A DNA stretch of 64,000 nt from Asaia platycodi JCM 25414 (GCF_000614545.1 NZ_BAKW01000012.1:37577-101576); one strand, 5' to 3'; shown: positions 8,253 to 18,971, counted from the stretch's first letter. A program made the numbers and translations. The notes: generated by a model from the letters alone, not told the origin.

Positions 8253-9811
8253 ATGACCCTTTCATCACTCGAACGCGCGCTCGCGGCCCTCCCCTCGACC
8301 TATCCGGGGCCGGGTGGCGCTGCTGCGGTCATCAAGGATGGAAGGGTGATTGGCCGCCATTGCTGGGGCTTCGCGAATGCCGAGACCCGCCTGCCCTTCA
8401 CACCGCAGACACTGTTTCGACTATGCTCGATCACAAAACAGTTCACCTGTGCGCTGCTCAGTGAGTTTGCGGACAAGGCCCCCTTTGATGCCGCCATTGC
8501 CAGCTATCTGCCAAAGCTGGAAGAGGCGCCCCCCGGCATCATGGATCTGGCTCATAACCAGTCAGGACTGCGCGATTACTGGGCGGTGGCCATGCTGCAC
8601 GGCGCCCCCACCGAATCGGGCTTTGGCGCCACAGAGGCCCATCGTGTGATCTCTGGCACGCGCAGCCTGCATTTTCGTCCCGGCACAGCTACTCGTACGT
8701 CAACCAGAATTTCTTCCTGATTTCCGAAGCCCTTGAGGCGCTTTCGGGTCGGAGCTTCGCCGAGTTGCTGAGAACGAAGCTGTTTGAACGCCACGGCATG
8801 AACACCGCCTTTCTCGCTGCCGATACGCAGGCCATGCCCGACGGCACGCAGGGATATGAAGGGAGTGAGGCGACCGGCTATCGCGCTGCGGTCAATCATA
8901 TCTTCTGGACTGGCGATGCCGGGCTCGGTGCCAGCCTGGACGACATGATCGCCTGGGAGCTGGCAATCGATACCCAGCGCGACGACCCGCAAGGGTTTTA
9001 CAATCGCCTCTCCGCCCCGGTGACCTTCCGAGACGGCACCCCGGCCCGTTATGGCCATGGGCTGCAACGCGGCACGCTTTTCGGACGTGCCATGACAGGT
9101 CACGGAGGTGCCCTGCGCGGCTGGCGCAGCCACAGGCTGCATCTGGCAAAGGAGCGTCTGTCAGTCATCGTGATGTTCAATCACATGTCCGAGGCCCATT
9201 CGGCAGCAGCTCACCTTGCCGCCGCCGCGCTCGACATCGCGCCGGTCAGACAGGAAGAAAACCCCGGCAACCGAGCGGTTCTGGGGCATTATCTCGACAA
9301 GGAGACCGGGCTCTCGGCATCGGTCACACCCGGCGCGTCAGGCACGAAACTCTCCTTACGCTACGCCTACCCACCCGAGACGCTCGATTTCTGGACACAG
9401 AACGGTGCCGGACGCGAGGCCACGCGGCTGAGCCTGTCAGATGAAGGGCTGACAATGGCGCGCCCTCAGGAAAACCGTATTGTCGCACTGAGCTGCCTCG
9501 CCGAGCGCATCAGGCATGACGGCCTGACAGGTCGTTATCACTGCACGGAGCTCGATAGCATGCTCACGCTCGAAGGGGCGGAGGGCGCGGTTTATGGCGG
9601 GTTTGCGGGGATGCTAGGCCAGGGGCGAATGGAGCGCCTCCAGCCACTGGGCGACGATGTCTGGCTGATCCCCTGCCTCAGGGCACTCGATCACTCACCG
9701 CCCGGCTACTGGACCCTCGCTTTTCAGCGTGACGAAACTGGCAAACTGACGGGCGTGCGCGTCGGATGCTGGCTGGCACGCGATCTGTTTTACCGGCGCT
9801 GCCAAGACTGA
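8253..9811 (+). CDS. D-aminopeptidase-like serine hydrolase, peptidase family S12 (frameshifted in this sequence)
   Basis: Penicillin-binding-protein/beta-lactamase fold. The start ATG at 8253 has CGGAG seven bases upstream. The active-site SxxK is Ser59-Ile-Thr-Lys62. The frame breaks at about 8687 and the other frame resumes with Y-V-N (the YxN motif, near residue 148) and later TGHGGALRGW (HxG motif, near residue 283). Adding one G (CACAGGCTAC read as CACAGCTAC) gives 519 residues, essentially the length of Ochrobactrum D-aminopeptidase (520), which also has the two C-terminal beta-barrel domains seen here. Function as a D-amino acid peptidase is inferred. There is no signal peptide. Confidence 0.85.
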
Positions 9812-9937
9812 ATTTGACGGATGGGGGGCAATACCCTCATCATGCAAAGCAGCAGCCTGTGCCTGCCCTGAGTTTTCAGGTGCGGGGTTCTTGCCGTTGC
9901 GCTTTCCCATCAATTTCAACCGGGCTCTCACATCGCC

Positions 9938-11158
9938 ATGATTTCCGCTCTGATGCCAACATTCAAACGAGTCGACCTTGCTTTCGAGCATGGTCAGGGC
10001 GCTTGCTTGTACACGGCTGACGGGCGACGATTTCTGGATTTCGGGGCGGGTATCGCCGTCTCGTCTCTGGGCCATGGTCATGAAGGTCTGGTCAAGGCGA
10101 TTGCCGATCAGGCCGCCCGTGTGATGCATGTCTCCAACCTGTATCGCATTCCTCAAGCCGAGAAGCTCGCGGACCGGCTCGTCGCGCATTCCTTTGCCGA
10201 TAGCGTGTTCTTCTGCAATTCCGGCGCTGAAGCGAATGAGGGCATGGTCAAGATGATCCGCAAGACCCAGTCGGGTCGCGGTCATCCCGAGCGCACGCGA
10301 ATCATCTGCTGCACGGGCGCCTTTCATGGCCGCACGCTGGCCATGATCGCTGCCACCGGCAACCCGGCCTATCTCGAAGGCTTCGGTGCGCCGGTCGAGG
10401 GCTTCGATCATGTGCCGTTCAACAACATGAACGCTTTGCGCGCCGCCATAACGCCTCAGACCGCAGGCATCATGCTAGAACCCATTCAGGGCGAGACCGG
10501 CATCAAGCAGGCTGACCCGCAATTCATGACCGGATTGCGTCAGGTCTGCGATGAATTCGGACTGGTCCTCGCCCTCGACGAAGTGCAAACGGGTATGGGT
10601 CGCACGGGCAAGCTGTTTGCTCATGAATGGTATGGCATAACCCCCGACGTCATTTCAGTCGCCAAGGGCATTGCGGGCGGTTTCCCGATGGGGGCCATCC
10701 TCGCCAATGAGGAAGTCGCTGCCTCGATGGGGGCTGGGTCTCACGGCACCACCTTCGGGGGCAATCCACTTGCCTGCGCCGCAGGGAATGCCGTGCTCGA
10801 CGTCATTCTTGCCGATGGCTTTCTGTCTGAGGTCGAACACACAGGCGCCGTTCTCGGTGAGACGCTCGACGCCCTCGTGCACAAGCATCCGACGGTGTTC
10901 GAACTCGCCCGCGGGCGCGGCCTGATGTGGGGTCTGAAATGTCGCCTGCCAGTGACGCAGGTGCAGGCTCAAGTCACGGCTGAAGGTCTGCTGACCGTCA
11001 CGGCTGGCGAAAACGTACTCCGCCTTCTGCCCCCGCTGATCGTGACCCCAGAAGAGTGCCGCGAGGCGTGCGCCATTCTCTCACGCGCCGCCCAGGCCCT
11101 TGAGGCCGCAGAACACCAGAAAAACAAGACAGAAAGCCCGACGGAGAGCCACGCATGA
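9938..11158 (+). CDS. argD: Acetylornithine aminotransferase
   Basis: PLP-dependent class III transaminase of arginine synthesis, with possible succinyldiaminopimelate activity. The 406-residue protein has FCNSGAEANEGMVKMIRK, the aspartate of LALDEVQTGMGRTG and the PLP lysine in SVAKGIAGGFPMGA. The end overlaps the argF start (ATGA), so argD-argF form an operon. The first ATG is kept because MISALMPTFKRVDLAF matches the usual family N-terminus, although no strong ribosome binding site is visible. The C-terminal tail is hydrophilic. Confidence 0.95.
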   Translation: MISALMPTFKRVDLAFEHGQGACLYTADGRRFLDFGAGIAVSSLGHGHEGLVKAIADQAARVMHVSNLYRIPQAEKLADRLVAHSFADSVFFCNSGAEANEGMVKMIRKTQSGRGHPERTRIICCTGAFHGRTLAMIAATGNPAYLEGFGAPVEGFDHVPFNNMNALRAAITPQTAGIMLEPIQGETGIKQADPQFMTGLRQVCDEFGLVLALDEVQTGMGRTGKLFAHEWYGITPDVISVAKGIAGGFPMGAILANEEVAASMGAGSHGTTFGGNPLACAAGNAVLDVILADGFLSEVEHTGAVLGETLDALVHKHPTVFELARGRGLMWGLKCRLPVTQVQAQVTAEGLLTVTAGENVLRLLPPLIVTPEECREACAILSRAAQALEAAEHQKNKTESPTESHA

Positions 11159-12138
11159 CCATTCAGACCCGCTCTTCTTCTACGGCAGAAATCCGGCATT
11201 TTCTCGATCTGCGCGATCTGGATTCCGCAACGCTGCGCGACATCATTGATGTCGGTCGTGCCGTGAAGACCATGCAGGATAATCGGCGCGTCCCGATGCA
11301 CTTGGCCCATCCTCTGGCCGGGCGCACACTCGGATTGATGCTGTCGAAGCCCTCGACACGCACGCGCCTTTCTTTCGAGGTGGGTATGCGCCAGCTCGGC
11401 GGTGACGTGTCTGTGCTCTCGCCGTCGGATATGCAGATCGGTCGCGGCGAAAGCCTGGCCGATACCGCGCGCGTATTGTCACGTTTCCTCGACGTACTGG
11501 TCGTACGCACGGGCGAGACCGACATGCTGGGCGAACTCGTGCGCTGGAGCAGCATACCGGTAGTAAACGGGCTGACACCGAACTCCCATCCGGTGCAGAT
11601 CCTGGCCGATATCATGACCTATGAAGAGCATCGCGGCCCGGTTGCCGGCGCGCACTGGGCCTGGATCGGCGATGGCAACAACGTCGCCGCGTCTCTTATC
11701 GAAGGCGCTGTGCGTTTCGGGTTCTCGCTCACTCTCGCGACCCCCGAAACGATGAAGCCACGACAGGAGGTGCTCGACTGGGCACAGGCCGAGGGCGGCA
11801 AGATCCGGCTTGTTCATGATCCCGTCGAAGCGGTACGCAACGCAGGGTGTATCGTGACCGATACCTGGACCAGCATGTCAGACGAGGAATCAGCGGCACG
11901 GCTCAGCACGCTGCGCCCTTTCCAGGTGAATACCGCCCTTATGCAGAAAGCAGCCCCCAAGGCCCTGTTCATGCACTGCCTGCCCGCCCATATCGGTGAG
12001 GAAGTGACCGAAGAGGTGTTCGAAAGCGCCGCTTCGGTCGTGTTCGACGAAGCGGAAAACCGCCTTCATGCCCAGAAAGGTCTCCTGCTCTGGGTTCTGG
12101 GCGGTGAAGACTGGCGCTCTTTCGGCAAGCCCGGTTGA
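11155..12138 (+). CDS. argF: Ornithine carbamoyltransferase
   Basis: Catalyses carbamoyl phosphate + ornithine to citrulline in the cytoplasm. The 327-residue protein contains the carbamoyl-phosphate loop SKPSTRTRLSFEVG, the conserved HPVQILADIMT, and the ornithine-binding HCLPAHIGEEV. All are intact, with family-typical length. It is coupled to argD. Confidence 0.97.
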   Translation: MTIQTRSSSTAEIRHFLDLRDLDSATLRDIIDVGRAVKTMQDNRRVPMHLAHPLAGRTLGLMLSKPSTRTRLSFEVGMRQLGGDVSVLSPSDMQIGRGESLADTARVLSRFLDVLVVRTGETDMLGELVRWSSIPVVNGLTPNSHPVQILADIMTYEEHRGPVAGAHWAWIGDGNNVAASLIEGAVRFGFSLTLATPETMKPRQEVLDWAQAEGGKIRLVHDPVEAVRNAGCIVTDTWTSMSDEESAARLSTLRPFQVNTALMQKAAPKALFMHCLPAHIGEEVTEEVFESAASVVFDEAENRLHAQKGLLLWVLGGEDWRSFGKPG

Positions 12139-12193
12139 GCGCAGGCACCCTTTGCCGCGTTACTGACCCTGGAAAGCATCAGACAAGACTGCA

Positions 12194-13109
12194 ATGATCG
12201 AAACACCCGCCTTTCTGGATACCCAGCGCCCCGAGACCGTGCCCGATCTTGTGATCTCGCACGGAATCACGCCTTTTCATCTGGCAAACCGCCCGGTACG
12301 CGGCCGTCTGGTGAGACTGGGCAAGCTCGCCGATATCATGTTGACGCGCCATGATATTCCCGATTGCGGGCGGCAACTGGCTGGCCAGGCTCTGTCTCTC
12401 GTCGCCGGGCTGAGCGCAGGCCTGAAATTCAAGGGCTCGTTTTCCCTCCAGATCAAGGGCGATGGTCCGGTCTCCATGCTCGTGGCCGATTGCACCGATG
12501 CTGGCGAATTGCGCTTCTATCTTCGCTCCGACAACACACCCGATAATGCCTCGGCCAAAACCCTGCTCGGTGATGGCTATTTCGCCTTCACCATCGATCA
12601 GGGCGCGCATACAGAACGCCATCAGGGCATCGTGGCGCTGGAAGGTGAAACCCTGGCCGAAATGGCCATGCATTATTTCACCACCAGCGAACAGCACGAG
12701 TGCTGGATGCGCCTCTATTGCGAAAAGGCCGATGAGGCTGGCAGGCGGGCGCTCTGATGCTGGAAAAGATCGCGGCAGAAGGCGGAATCGGCTCCGGGCC
12801 GGACAGCGATGCGGATGCGTGGGAAACGGCCTGTATACTGGGCAACACCCTGAAAGCCTCCGAACTTTTCGACCCGACACTGAGCGCCACGACGCTGGTC
12901 GAGCGTCTCTTCGGCACGCAGGACGTTCTGGTCGACCGCCCCCGTGTGGTGAGCCTTGGCTGTCGTTGCAATCGCGCCAGACTCGCAAGCGTGCTCTCGA
13001 CCTTTCCGGAAGACGATCTCGACCATATGGCCGAGGAAGGCAGATCACCATGAATTGCGAGTTCTGCAATGTCGGGTTTCGCTTTGACCGCAACGAGATT
13101 GCGCGGTGA
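12194..13109 (+). CDS. hslO: Redox-regulated chaperone Hsp33 (two frameshifts in this sequence)
   Basis: Cytosolic holdase activated by oxidation of a zinc centre. The gene is read in three frames. Frame 1 gives the substrate domain (GLKFKGSFSLQIKG, LLGDGYFAFTIDQG). At about 12737 one base is missing and the next frame carries the linker and VSLGCRCNRARL. At about 13040 another base is missing and the third frame ends MNCEFCNVGFRF. Together these supply the CxC...CxxC zinc ligands. With both bases restored the protein is 305 residues, normal for HslO. Both sites are G or C runs one base short. Confidence 0.92.
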
Positions 13110-14119
13110 GCGCGGTTGACGATCTGCTGCGTGGCATTCGCGTCGACGGGGAGGCGCTGACCGCCCTGTACGATCAATGGATTCCACAGGAGATCGTCGC
13201 TCTGGATGACGATATCAGGTGCCTGACCCTGAGCGACGCCATGAGCGGGCGTCAGGCCGTCTGGTATCTCGATGGCGAAAATCATTATTGCGGCTCGCAT
13301 ATCGAAGTCGTGCAGCGTCTGCACCCCCAGCAGATTCTTTCCGCCGTTGCCCCATGGTTCGACGAGTTGGCGCGACATTCGCTGAGTGCCACGCCCACCG
13401 CGCTTCAAGACGCACCACGGGTGCCTCTCTTTCTGGCCACACAGCTTGCTGCGGCATGGTGCGTCCGCGTTCTGACCGATATGCGTCAGATCCAGACCTC
13501 TCTGGCCGAGCAGGATCAGGAAATCGCAACGCTTGGCGAGAGAACTCTTTCGTCTCGTCAGATCCGGCGCCTGCTCGGCACCCGGATCGGGCCGGAATCC
13601 CTGGTGGTTCTCTCCCCCCTTAGCGATCGCCCCTTACGATCGCAGATCTCGTTCGTCATCGAGCATCAGCTTGTGCATCGTTTCTACGATCCCGAGGCAG
13701 ACTGCAGCTTCTACCTGTCCTGGTGGGAGAGACAGCTCGACAAATCGCCCAGCTTTTATTGTCCCAAGACCAATCTGCTCGTCAGCGACGAGAACATGGC
13801 AGGTATGCTGCCAGCCATGATTCTGGGCTGGTATCTCAGCAACCCCCATCATGTCGCGACCATCGCCGACGCACAGGCTTTCGAAGCGCGCGATTACGGC
13901 CTTGGCAGCGCGTCTTCCCTTCTGGTCGAAATCGACACCGGCAACACGCTGCCTCCTGCGCCCGAAACGACATCCGCCGATATGATCTCGGAATCATGGG
14001 CCTTCCTACATCAAAATCCGTCCGAAATTGCGCCGCAGGGCGCGCAAAACCCGAGACAGGAAAAGAAACAGTCGGGACGTCTTTTCGAGCGGCTACGCTC
14101 TTTAGTAAAAAAGACCTAA
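13106..14119 (+). CDS. Conserved-looking hypothetical protein coupled to hslO
   Basis: I do not recognise this 337-residue protein. The GTG start overlaps the hslO stop (GTGA), so translation is probably coupled. No signal peptide or membrane span is evident. It reads as a globular alpha/beta protein with several Trp/Tyr pairs (AVWYLDGENHYCG, FYLSWWERQLD, MILGWYLSNPHH) and a basic C-terminus (SGRLFERLRSLVKKT) after a disordered Glu/Gln/Pro linker. The coupling suggests a role near oxidative or protein-folding stress, but that is a guess. Confidence 0.75.
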   Translation: MSAVDDLLRGIRVDGEALTALYDQWIPQEIVALDDDIRCLTLSDAMSGRQAVWYLDGENHYCGSHIEVVQRLHPQQILSAVAPWFDELARHSLSATPTALQDAPRVPLFLATQLAAAWCVRVLTDMRQIQTSLAEQDQEIATLGERTLSSRQIRRLLGTRIGPESLVVLSPLSDRPLRSQISFVIEHQLVHRFYDPEADCSFYLSWWERQLDKSPSFYCPKTNLLVSDENMAGMLPAMILGWYLSNPHHVATIADAQAFEARDYGLGSASSLLVEIDTGNTLPPAPETTSADMISESWAFLHQNPSEIAPQGAQNPRQEKKQSGRLFERLRSLVKKT

Positions 14120-14147
14120 AATCGAGACGCATAGTCAGGAGCAGCTC

Positions 14148-14983
14148 ATGTCGCAAAGTCCTTCCAGGGTTAAGAACTTCCTCCGCTTCGGTTCCCTCTG
14201 CCTCGCTCTTGGCAGCGCCTCCCCCCTGCTGACAGCATGCGGCGACAGCGAGCCGCAAAGCTTTGCGCCGCTCGACTATAATTATCTCAGCAAAATGCAT
14301 CTCAACGTCGCCCATATCGAGATTGTCGATACGGCACCGCCCGGCTCCGCTCCCGGCGACATTTCGGGCAAGGCTCCGACGACACCCCAGCAGGCGCTCG
14401 AACAGATGGCCCGCGATCGTCTGATCGCCAGCGGGACGGAGGGTAGCGGCACGTTTACCATCACCAAGGCAAGCATCCTTCATGCTCCGGGCGGCACGCT
14501 TCTGGGCGAACTCGAGGCCCATATCGATCTCTCGGCACCCTCAGGCGGTCGCGCCGGCTATGCGCTCGCCCATATCACCCGCAGCCTCAATCCTGGCGAC
14601 AAAGACCCGGAATCCCGCGCTGTCCTCTACGATCTGACATCGCAGATGATGCAGGACATGAATGTCGAGCTTGAGTTCCAGATCAAGAAATCGCTTCATG
14701 ACTGGCTCGTCGATGCCAGCGGCGCCCCTTTGCAAGGTGCGATCCAGCAGCAGGATATCGGCCCGAATGCTGCTCTTTCTGCACCCTCGGTCTCGTCTGC
14801 CAATGCTCCTGCAGCAACAGCTCAGCCCGCCCCTGCCTCGACCGCACCCGTGCTCCGGCTCCGGTCGCCAAACCGCAAGGCCCTGACGCCATCTTTCCGC
14901 TCGGCGACGATGACGCGCCTGCGGCACCTGCTGTCAAATCACCGCAGCCCGGCGTGCTCTCCCTTCCGTCTGGTCATTCGTAA
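14148..14983 (+). CDS. Putative lipoprotein (frameshift near the C-terminus)
   Basis: Signal peptide with lipobox LLTAC, so an envelope lipoprotein. The mature part has a short beta-rich region (MHLNVAHIEIVD), a helical DUF-like core (QALEQMARDRLIASG, LLGELEAHIDLS, SQMMQDMNVELEFQIKKSLHDWL) and a Pro/Ala/Ser-rich tail. The open frame runs on far past the end, but a switch at about 14846-14852 (one base short) gives an Ala/Pro-rich tail ending at TAA 14981-14983. That stop lies just before the 14-bp inverted repeat at 14998, and the product is 278 residues. Function unknown. Confidence 0.65.
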
Positions 14984-14997
14984 CGGGAATTCACCAC

Positions 14998-15037
14998 CTG
15001 CCCGGCCCGACAGGCTGAAGCCAGTCGGGCCGGGCAG
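14998..15037. terminator. Long perfect inverted repeat, transcription terminator-like
   Basis: Two 14-base arms (CTGCCCGGCCCGAC and its complement) separated by 12 bases. No T tract follows on the plus strand, so it is either a factor-assisted terminator or an mRNA-stabilising hairpin that separates the lipoprotein gene from the dehydrogenase operon. Confidence 0.65.
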
Positions 15038-15080
15038 AAACCTGCTTGCATTTCCTCACGCAATCGCGAAGAAGGGGGCG

Positions 15081-15099
15081 ATGCCCATATGGTGGGCAT
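15081..15099. promoter_or_regulatory. Inverted repeat upstream of the dehydrogenase operon
   Basis: Arms ATGCCCA and TGGGCAT around TATGG, 31 bases before the TTG start at 15130. The position and symmetry suit a regulator binding site or a 5'-UTR hairpin. No regulator gene is adjacent. Confidence 0.35.
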
Positions 15100-15129
15100 C
15101 ATCCATCGTTGTTCCGTCAGGAGAACAGG

Positions 15130-15822
15130 TTGAGCGCGCCTTCGTCTTCACGCCGACGCTTCGTCAAGAATGCGGCAGGCACCACCGCCTTCCTTCTTCT
15201 CGCCGGTCATGACTTCGCCGCCCGCGCTGCGGCTGCGGCCAGGCTCGACGACAAACCAGTTTTTTTCACGCCTGACGAAATGCGCTTTCTGAATGCGGCC
15301 TGCGATTGCATCTTCCCGCACGACGATCTTGGTCCAGGCGCCTCTGCTCTTGGCGTCCCCACCTTCATCGACCGGCAGATGAACACGCCCTATGGCCGGG
15401 GTGAGCTCTGGTACATGGCAGGCCCGTTTCAGGATGGCCCCGCCAATCTTGGCTACCAGCTCCCGTTTGCACCGCAAGATCTGTATCGCAAGGGAATTGC
15501 AGGGGCCAATCACTACGCCCGCACCGAACGCGGCAAGGATTTTGCCGATCTCCACGTTGAAGAGCAGATCGAAATCCTGACGGCTTTCGAAGGTGGCGCC
15601 GTTCATTTTCAAGAGCTCAATGCGCGACTTTTCTTCGAGCAATTGCGCCGCAACACGCTCGAAGGCGCTTTTTCCGATCCGATCCATGGGGGCAATCGCA
15701 ACATGGAAGGCTGGATTCTGCTCGCCTTTCCCGGTGCGCGCGCCGATTTCATGGATTGGGTCAATCAGGAAGGCGCAGCCTATCCTTTCGGCCCCGTATC
15801 GATCAGCGGCCAGAAGGCCTGA
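15130..15822 (+). CDS. Flavohaem dehydrogenase small subunit (gluconate 2-dehydrogenase subunit 3 family)
   Basis: Small subunit needed for export and assembly of three-component periplasmic sugar/polyol dehydrogenases. The TTG start at 15130 has GGAG nine bases upstream and gives 230 residues. The N-terminus is a twin-arginine type signal (SRRRFVK, hydrophobic TTAFLLLAG, Ala-rich cleavage region). The body contains FTPDEMRFLNAACDCIFP, typical of this family. The order small subunit - GMC flavoprotein - cytochrome c is the standard operon in acetic acid bacteria. Confidence 0.88.
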   Translation: MSAPSSSRRRFVKNAAGTTAFLLLAGHDFAARAAAAARLDDKPVFFTPDEMRFLNAACDCIFPHDDLGPGASALGVPTFIDRQMNTPYGRGELWYMAGPFQDGPANLGYQLPFAPQDLYRKGIAGANHYARTERGKDFADLHVEEQIEILTAFEGGAVHFQELNARLFFEQLRRNTLEGAFSDPIHGGNRNMEGWILLAFPGARADFMDWVNQEGAAYPFGPVSISGQKA

Positions 15823-15848
15823 GCGTCAATCATTCGAGTTCCAAACGC

Positions 15849-17626
15849 ATGACATCAAAACGGACTGACGTAGTCATTATTGGCGCAGGCTGGGCAGGCG
15901 CCATTCTTGCCAAGGAAATGCGTGAGGCAGGACGTAGTGTCGTCATGCTCGAGCGCGGCCCGGAACGCTCAACGGCAACAGAAGGCACCTATCCCGGATC
16001 GATCGATGAATTGCGCGGGGCTATCAGACACAGATTATTCCAGAACCCCGCAAAGACCACAGTCACGATCCGCAACACGGTCAACCAGACAGCGCTCCCT
16101 TATCGTCAGCTCGCGGCTTTTCTGCCAGGTGAAGGCGTCGGCGGCGCCGGGCTTCACTGGTCGGGCGTGCATTTTCGCGCAGCCCCCGATGATCTGCGTC
16201 TCCGCAGCCATGTCATCGACCGCTATGGCGCAAAATTCATTCCCGAAGGGATGAATTTGCAGGATTACGGCGTGACTTATGAGGAGCTGGAACCTTTTTT
16301 CGACAAAGCCGAAAAGGTGTTCGGCACGTCGGGAGAAGCCTACAAGATCAACGGCCAGATCGTCGGCAATGGCAATGTGTTCTCGCCATCGCGCAGCGAT
16401 AAATTCCCTCTTCCTGCCATGCAGGACGTCTATACAGCGAGCCTGTTCCGCAAGGCGGCGTCAGATGCCGGGTATCATCCTATGCGCTGCCCGCAGCCAA
16501 TGCTTCGATGCAATACACCAACACATACGGCCTGCAGATGGGACCGTGCAATTTTTGCGGTTATTGCAGCGGCTATGATTGCTACATGTATTCGAAGGCC
16601 TCGCCAAATATCAATATTCTTCCGGCGCTGCGCGACGACAATGATTTCACGCTGATCACCGATGCCCATGTTCTGAAGGTCAATCTCGACAGCGACCGAC
16701 GCAAGGCGACCGGCGTCACCTATCTCGACCAGCGCGAAAATCGGGAAAAGACCATCGAAGCTGATCTGGTCATTTTGGCTGCGTTCCAGTTTCACAACGT
16801 GCATCTGATGCTCCTCTCGGGCATCGGCAAGCCCTATGACCCGATCAGCAATACCGGTGTCGTCGGGCGCAACTTCGTCTATCAGACCATCACCACCTCA
16901 CGTGCCTGGCTTTCGGGAAACCAGTTTACCAACCAGTTCGTGGGCGCTGGTGGCGCAGGCGTCGCTCTTGACGATTTCAACAGCGATAATTTTGATCATG
17001 GCCCGCTCGGCTTCGTGGGCGGCTCACCGATCTGGGTCAACCAGGCCGGTGTCAAACCCATTGCCGCAGCCATGAATGGCGGTGGCAAATCGGCGCCGCG
17101 CTGGGGCGCTGGCTACAAGGCGGGTCTGGTCGATACCTATCGTCATTCACTCGCCATGGATGCACATGGCAGCAACATGGCCTATCGCGACGTCTATCTC
17201 GATCTCGATCCGACCTGGCGTGACAGCTACGGACAACCCTTGCTGCGCATGACCTTCACCTGGAAGGAAAACGACATCCGCATGAACCAGTATGTCGTTG
17301 GCAAGATCGAGCCGATCATGAAGGCACTTGACGCCAGGCGCTACGAACTCGGCAGGCTCGAACACGGTGAAGCCTTCGATACACGCCGCTACCAGACGAC
17401 CCATCTCGGCGGCGGCGCCGTCATGGGCACGAGCCCGACCGACAGCGCCCTCAACCGCTATCTACAGAGCTGGGATGTCTCGAACGTGTTCGTCATCGGT
17501 TCGAACGCCTTTCCGCAGGGCATGGGCTATAATCCCACCGGCACGGTCGCGGCCTTGGCCTATTGGGCGGCGCATCATATCCGCACCACCTATCTGGCCC
17601 AGCCCGGCCCGCTGGTGGCGTTGTGA
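15849..17626 (+). CDS. GMC-family FAD dehydrogenase large subunit (frameshifted in this sequence)
   Basis: Periplasmic FAD oxidoreductase that oxidises a sugar, sugar acid or polyol and passes electrons to the cytochrome subunit. The N-terminal Rossmann motif is VVIIGAGWAGA. A cysteine-rich stretch CNFCGYCSGYDC is consistent with the Fe-S cluster of this dehydrogenase subgroup, and the C-terminal GMC motif region reads THLGGGAVMGTSP then NPTGTVAALAYW. The frame breaks at 16479-16480 (CATCCCTAT read as CATCCTAT) and continues one frame over; repaired length is 592 residues. The substrate (gluconate, 2-ketogluconate, sorbitol or fructose) cannot be decided from sequence alone. Confidence 0.9.
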
Positions 17627-18951
17627 TGCGCGCGCGAAAAGCCGGCTTCGCGCTGCTCGCCATTGTCGGTCTCGCCGCCTCGGCGCAAACGAGGGCGCAG
17701 GAAAAACCGCAACAAGCGCTTATCGATAAAGGGCGCTATCTGGCAGCAGCAGCCGATTGCTCTGCCTGTCATACTCATGATGCCGCCGCGCCTTATGGCG
17801 GCGGCAATCCGTTCGGCCTGCCCATCGGAACGCTCTACGCCCCCAATATCACACCAGACAAACAGCATGGCATCGGCAACTATACAGAAGCCGATTTTTC
17901 CAATGCGCTTCGCCGCGGTGTCGGCAGAAATGGCAAGCCGCTTTATCCGGCCATGCCCTTCCCTTCCTATGCGCGCATGACCGATGCCGACATCCATGCG
18001 CTCTGGGTCTATTTCCATGAGGGTGTCACGCCGATCGCCAGATCGGCGCCTGCCAATGCCATACACTGGCCGCTCTCGATGCGTTGGCCCATGACCTTCT
18101 GGCGCTGGGCTTTCGCCCCGACGCCAAAAGCAGCCCTGAACAACGCCAATCGGAGTTTTCCTTCCAACGATATCGCCCGTGGTGCCTATCTGGTCGAAGG
18201 GCCGGGCCATTGCGGCGCCTGCCACACGCCACGAGCCCTGACGATGCAGGAAAAAGCGCTTTCCAGCGACGAGGGCGACGTGTTTCTTTCTGGCGGTGCT
18301 GCCGTCGATGGCTGGACACCCGTCAATCTGAGACAGGATGACCGCACAGGCCTCGGCAGATGGAGCGAAGACGATATCGTCGCCTTTCTTGCAACCGGGC
18401 GGAGCGAAAAAGGCTCGGCCTTCGGCGGCATGAGCGATGCCATCGCCCACGGCACACAACATCTCAGCACAGCCGATCTGCATGCCATCGCGCGCTACCT
18501 AAAAACGTCTCTCCCGGCCCGGAAGAACGAAAAAGCCTGGCAAGCCGATCACACCGTCGCAGATGCCCTGCGCGAGGGGCAGCTTCCCGCAGCCGGTGCC
18601 AAAACCTATATCGACCGATGCGCAGCCTGCCATCGAACGGATGGACGCGGCTATGCCCCGGCCTTTCCGCCTCTGGCTGGCAACCCGACCCTCATGGACA
18701 AGGACCCTGGTTCTTTGATCCTGATCGTTCTGCGCGGTGCAACGGTAGCCCCGACAGAAAAGGCCCCCTCCGCCCTGACCATGCCCGGCTTCGGACATGT
18801 GCTCAACGACCAGGAAGTCGCCGATGTCGTGACGTTCATACGCCAGAGCTGGGGCAATTCCGGCAGTGTTGTCACCGCAGCCGATGTGCACAGCTTCCGC
18901 GATCGTAATGCGGAGTGGATCAACACCCCGCCTCCCAAACCCTTTAACTAA
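17626..18951 (+). CDS. Tri-haem cytochrome c subunit of the dehydrogenase
   Basis: Membrane-associated cytochrome c that relays electrons to ubiquinone. It starts at the base where the GMC gene stops. There is a signal peptide (AGFALLAIVGLAASAQTRAQ) and three CxxCH haem sites: CSACH, CGACH and CAACH. Axial Met candidates occur in YPAMPFPSYARM and LTMPGFGHVL. The 441-residue length is usual for this subunit. The stop lies only 20 bases from the convergent end of the phage-like element. Confidence 0.93.
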   Translation: MRARKAGFALLAIVGLAASAQTRAQEKPQQALIDKGRYLAAAADCSACHTHDAAAPYGGGNPFGLPIGTLYAPNITPDKQHGIGNYTEADFSNALRRGVGRNGKPLYPAMPFPSYARMTDADIHALWVYFHEGVTPIARSAPANAIHWPLSMRWPMTFWRWAFAPTPKAALNNANRSFPSNDIARGAYLVEGPGHCGACHTPRALTMQEKALSSDEGDVFLSGGAAVDGWTPVNLRQDDRTGLGRWSEDDIVAFLATGRSEKGSAFGGMSDAIAHGTQHLSTADLHAIARYLKTSLPARKNEKAWQADHTVADALREGQLPAAGAKTYIDRCAACHRTDGRGYAPAFPPLAGNPTLMDKDPGSLILIVLRGATVAPTEKAPSALTMPGFGHVLNDQEVADVVTFIRQSWGNSGSVVTAADVHSFRDRNAEWINTPPPKPFN

Positions 18952-18971
18952 ATCTCATGCTTCCTTTGCGT

